NCBI GenBank assembly: GCA_023664045.1
Contig: JAMPGH010000001.1
Span: 838,487-902,486 of the forward strand
DNA length: 64,000 nt
Direction: 5' to 3'
DNA from: Alistipes senegalensis
GTDB lineage: Bacteria; Bacteroidota; Bacteroidia; Bacteroidales; Rikenellaceae
Positions within the stretch are counted from its first letter, which is position 1, and each line of letters starts with the position of its first letter. Of the stretch, positions 62,482 to 64,000 are shown in pieces. The position numbers and the translations under genes were made by a program. The notes under the pieces are model-generated. The model was not told the origin of the DNA, did no database searches, and saw only the letters and a program-made list of their open reading frames with translations.

Positions 62482-63975
62482 TCATTCCGAAGCCGGTTCT
62501 TCCCACTCGCCGTGCTCCTTGATGAGGGCCACGAGCCGGTCGAGGGCCTCCTCCTGCGGGATGTTGCGGGCCACGACCGTGCGGCCCTTGTAGAGGGTGA
62601 TGCGGCCGGGCCCGGCTCCCACGTAGCCGTAGTCGGCGTCGGCCATCTCGCCGGGACCGTTGACGATGCAGCCCATCACGCCGATCTTCAGGTTCTTCAG
62701 ATGCGAGGTCCGGGACTTGATGTCGCGGAGTGTCCGTTCGATGTCGTAGAGCGTCCGCCCGCACGAGGGGCAGGCGATGTATTCGGTATGCGAGAAGCGC
62801 GCACGCGCCGCCTGCAGGATCATCAGCTCCACATCGCGGATCGCGGCCGCAGCGTGGCCCGGAGCATCGATCCAGATGCCGTCGGCCAATCCGTCGAGCA
62901 GCAGAGGCCCCAGATCGGCCGCCGCCTTCACGGCCAGCACGTCGAGCGACGCATCGTCGTAGCGGCGCTTGACGACCACCGGTTCGTCGGGCCGCTCCAA
63001 GTCGAGGATCGCCGCCCGCAACTCGGCCGTCGGATTGCCCGAAAGAGCCTCCAGCACGCGGAAACCCGCCATCGGCTCGTCGTGGACGATCGGCACCGCC
63101 ACCTTGCTGCGCCGCCTGTACTCCGTGGGCGAATAACGCTCGGGATGCCGCACCTCGAAGCGGCCCGGCCGTGCGGCGAAATGATCCGCCAACAGCTGCG
63201 CCACGGGGATCTCGTTCTCGGGGGCTTCGGTCAGCGAAACGCGGATCGTGTCGCCGATGCCGTCGGCCAAGAGGGCCCCGATGCCCACAGCGCTCTTGAT
63301 GCGCCCCTCCAGTCCGTTGCCGGCTTCGGTAACGCCCAGATGAATCGGATAGCGCATCCCCTCGGCCTCCATCGCCTCGACGAGCAGCCGGTAGGCGGCC
63401 ACCATCACGCGCGTGTTGCTCGACTTCATCGAGACGACGACCTGCCCGAACTCCTCCCGCCGGCAGACGCGCAGAAACTCCATCGCCGAGACCGCCATTC
63501 CCTGCGGCGTGTCGCCCCACTCGTCGAAGACGCGCTTGGCCAGCGAGCCGTGGTTGACGCCGATGCGCAGGGCGACGCCCCGCTCGCGGCACCGGGCGAT
63601 CAGCGCCTCCAGCTCCCCGCGGTCGGTGCGGAAGTTGCCGGGGTTGATGCGCACCTTGTCGACATACTGCGCAGCGATCATCGCAGCTTCGGGCAGGAAG
63701 TGGATGTCGGCGACCAGCGCGGCATCGATCCCCTCCTCGCGCACGCGGCGTGCGATGTTTTGCAGGTTCTCGGCTTCGCGCCGACCCTGCGCCGTGAGGC
63801 GGACGATCCGTCCCCCCGCCGCCGCGATCCGCCCGATCTGGGCCACGCACGCCTCCGTGTCGTCGGTGTCGGTGTTGGTCATCGACTGCACGACGACGGG
63901 CCTCTCGCCGCCGATCGCCACGCCGCCGATGCGCACCTCGCACGTGCGGCGGCGCGAATATTCCGAAAGATTCAT
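62482..63975 (-). CDS. ispG: 4-hydroxy-3-methylbut-2-enyl-diphosphate synthase
   Basis: Sixth MEP-pathway enzyme: converts MEcPP to HMBPP with a [4Fe-4S] cluster. 497 aa. N-terminal TIM barrel (PVVVQSMTNTDTDDTE, VADIHFLPEAA, VRINPGNF, LRIGVNHGSL, HLGVTEAGNG). The C-terminal cluster domain has IACPSCGRTLYDIE and GVMGCIVNGPGEMADADYGYVG. An extra ~110-residue insert between them marks the Bacteroidetes/plant-type three-domain form. The ATG at 63975 is close to the window end; its promoter lies outside or within the last 25 bases. Confidence 0.96.
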   Translation of the reverse strand: MNLSEYSRRRTCEVRIGGVAIGGERPVVVQSMTNTDTDDTEACVAQIGRIAAAGGRIVRLTAQGRREAENLQNIARRVREEGIDAALVADIHFLPEAAMIAAQYVDKVRINPGNFRTDRGELEALIARCRERGVALRIGVNHGSLAKRVFDEWGDTPQGMAVSAMEFLRVCRREEFGQVVVSMKSSNTRVMVAAYRLLVEAMEAEGMRYPIHLGVTEAGNGLEGRIKSAVGIGALLADGIGDTIRVSLTEAPENEIPVAQLLADHFAARPGRFEVRHPERYSPTEYRRRSKVAVPIVHDEPMAGFRVLEALSGNPTAELRAAILDLERPDEPVVVKRRYDDASLDVLAVKAAADLGPLLLDGLADGIWIDAPGHAAAAIRDVELMILQAARARFSHTEYIACPSCGRTLYDIERTLRDIKSRTSHLKNLKIGVMGCIVNGPGEMADADYGYVGAGPGRITLYKGRTVVARNIPQEEALDRLVALIKEHGEWEEPASE

Positions 63976-64000
63976 CGTTGCTCGGGTTTTTGCTCCTTTT

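Overview
This window is a piece of a GC-rich (about 60% by eye) Bacteroidetes chromosome, most likely Alistipes (Rikenellaceae). The evidence is the promoter style (TAnnTTTGC at -7, often with TTTG about 20 bases upstream, and no purine-rich ribosome sites), the SusC/SusD pair, the fused glycogen synthase-phosphorylase, and a cysteate acyl-ACP transferase (SulA) carrying the two lysines described for the Alistipes finegoldii enzyme. Most genes are housekeeping.

Layout. 0-7.5 kb: tRNA-Gly(GCC), sulA (sulfonolipid synthesis), a radical SAM protein, dxs, pyrH, a TlpA-like thioredoxin and frr. 7.6-23.2 kb: a polysaccharide-utilization locus read leftward, susC-susD-PKD lipoprotein-GLUG lipoprotein-GH128-GH2-GH5, with a divergent membrane-spanning HTH sensor-regulator. 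The GH128 points to a beta-1,3-glucan-like substrate. 23.3-25.6 kb: a DUF3575 barrel protein and a class A beta-lactamase, then a decayed stretch with tandem palindromic repeats and the 3' remnant of a FISUMP-type surface protein. 25.6-28.6 kb: pckA and hemW, divergent. 28.7-37.7 kb: glycogen metabolism (GT3-GT35 fusion, debranching enzyme, GT4, GH57).

37.7-41.3 kb is the most irregular accessory stretch. It holds a TPR-membrane-HTH protein with a sharply AT-rich middle, a small secreted DUF3244-like protein, a long hairpin, and a C39-like/thioredoxin-like protein that seems to have lost its VKOR membrane core and one redox cysteine. 41.4-44.3 kb: an AraC regulator, a DAG-kinase-family lipid kinase and ApbE. 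44.4-50.5 kb: rpsO, pnp, an OmpA/TPR lipoprotein and deoC. 50.7-52 kb: a tightly overlapping trio of a membrane-anchored two-cluster ferredoxin, a small membrane protein sharing the same helix motif, and an ECF sigma factor. 52-59.6 kb: a small membrane protein, an S41 protease, a DUF3078 barrel, nfo, a class III aminotransferase, trmH, rsgA and cvpA. 59.7-64 kb: a GH2-family protein with Arg at the acid/base position, a WbqC-family protein and ispG.

How parts work together: dxs and ispG both belong to the MEP isoprenoid pathway. The four glycogen genes form one storage-glucan module with synthesis and phosphorolysis in a single polypeptide. The PUL couples surface capture, outer-membrane import and three glycosidases under a one-component sensor. 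Best candidates for something undescribed are the VKOR-less C39/Trx locus, the ferredoxin-ECF trio, the GLUG lipoprotein of the PUL, and the GH2 protein with an altered active site.
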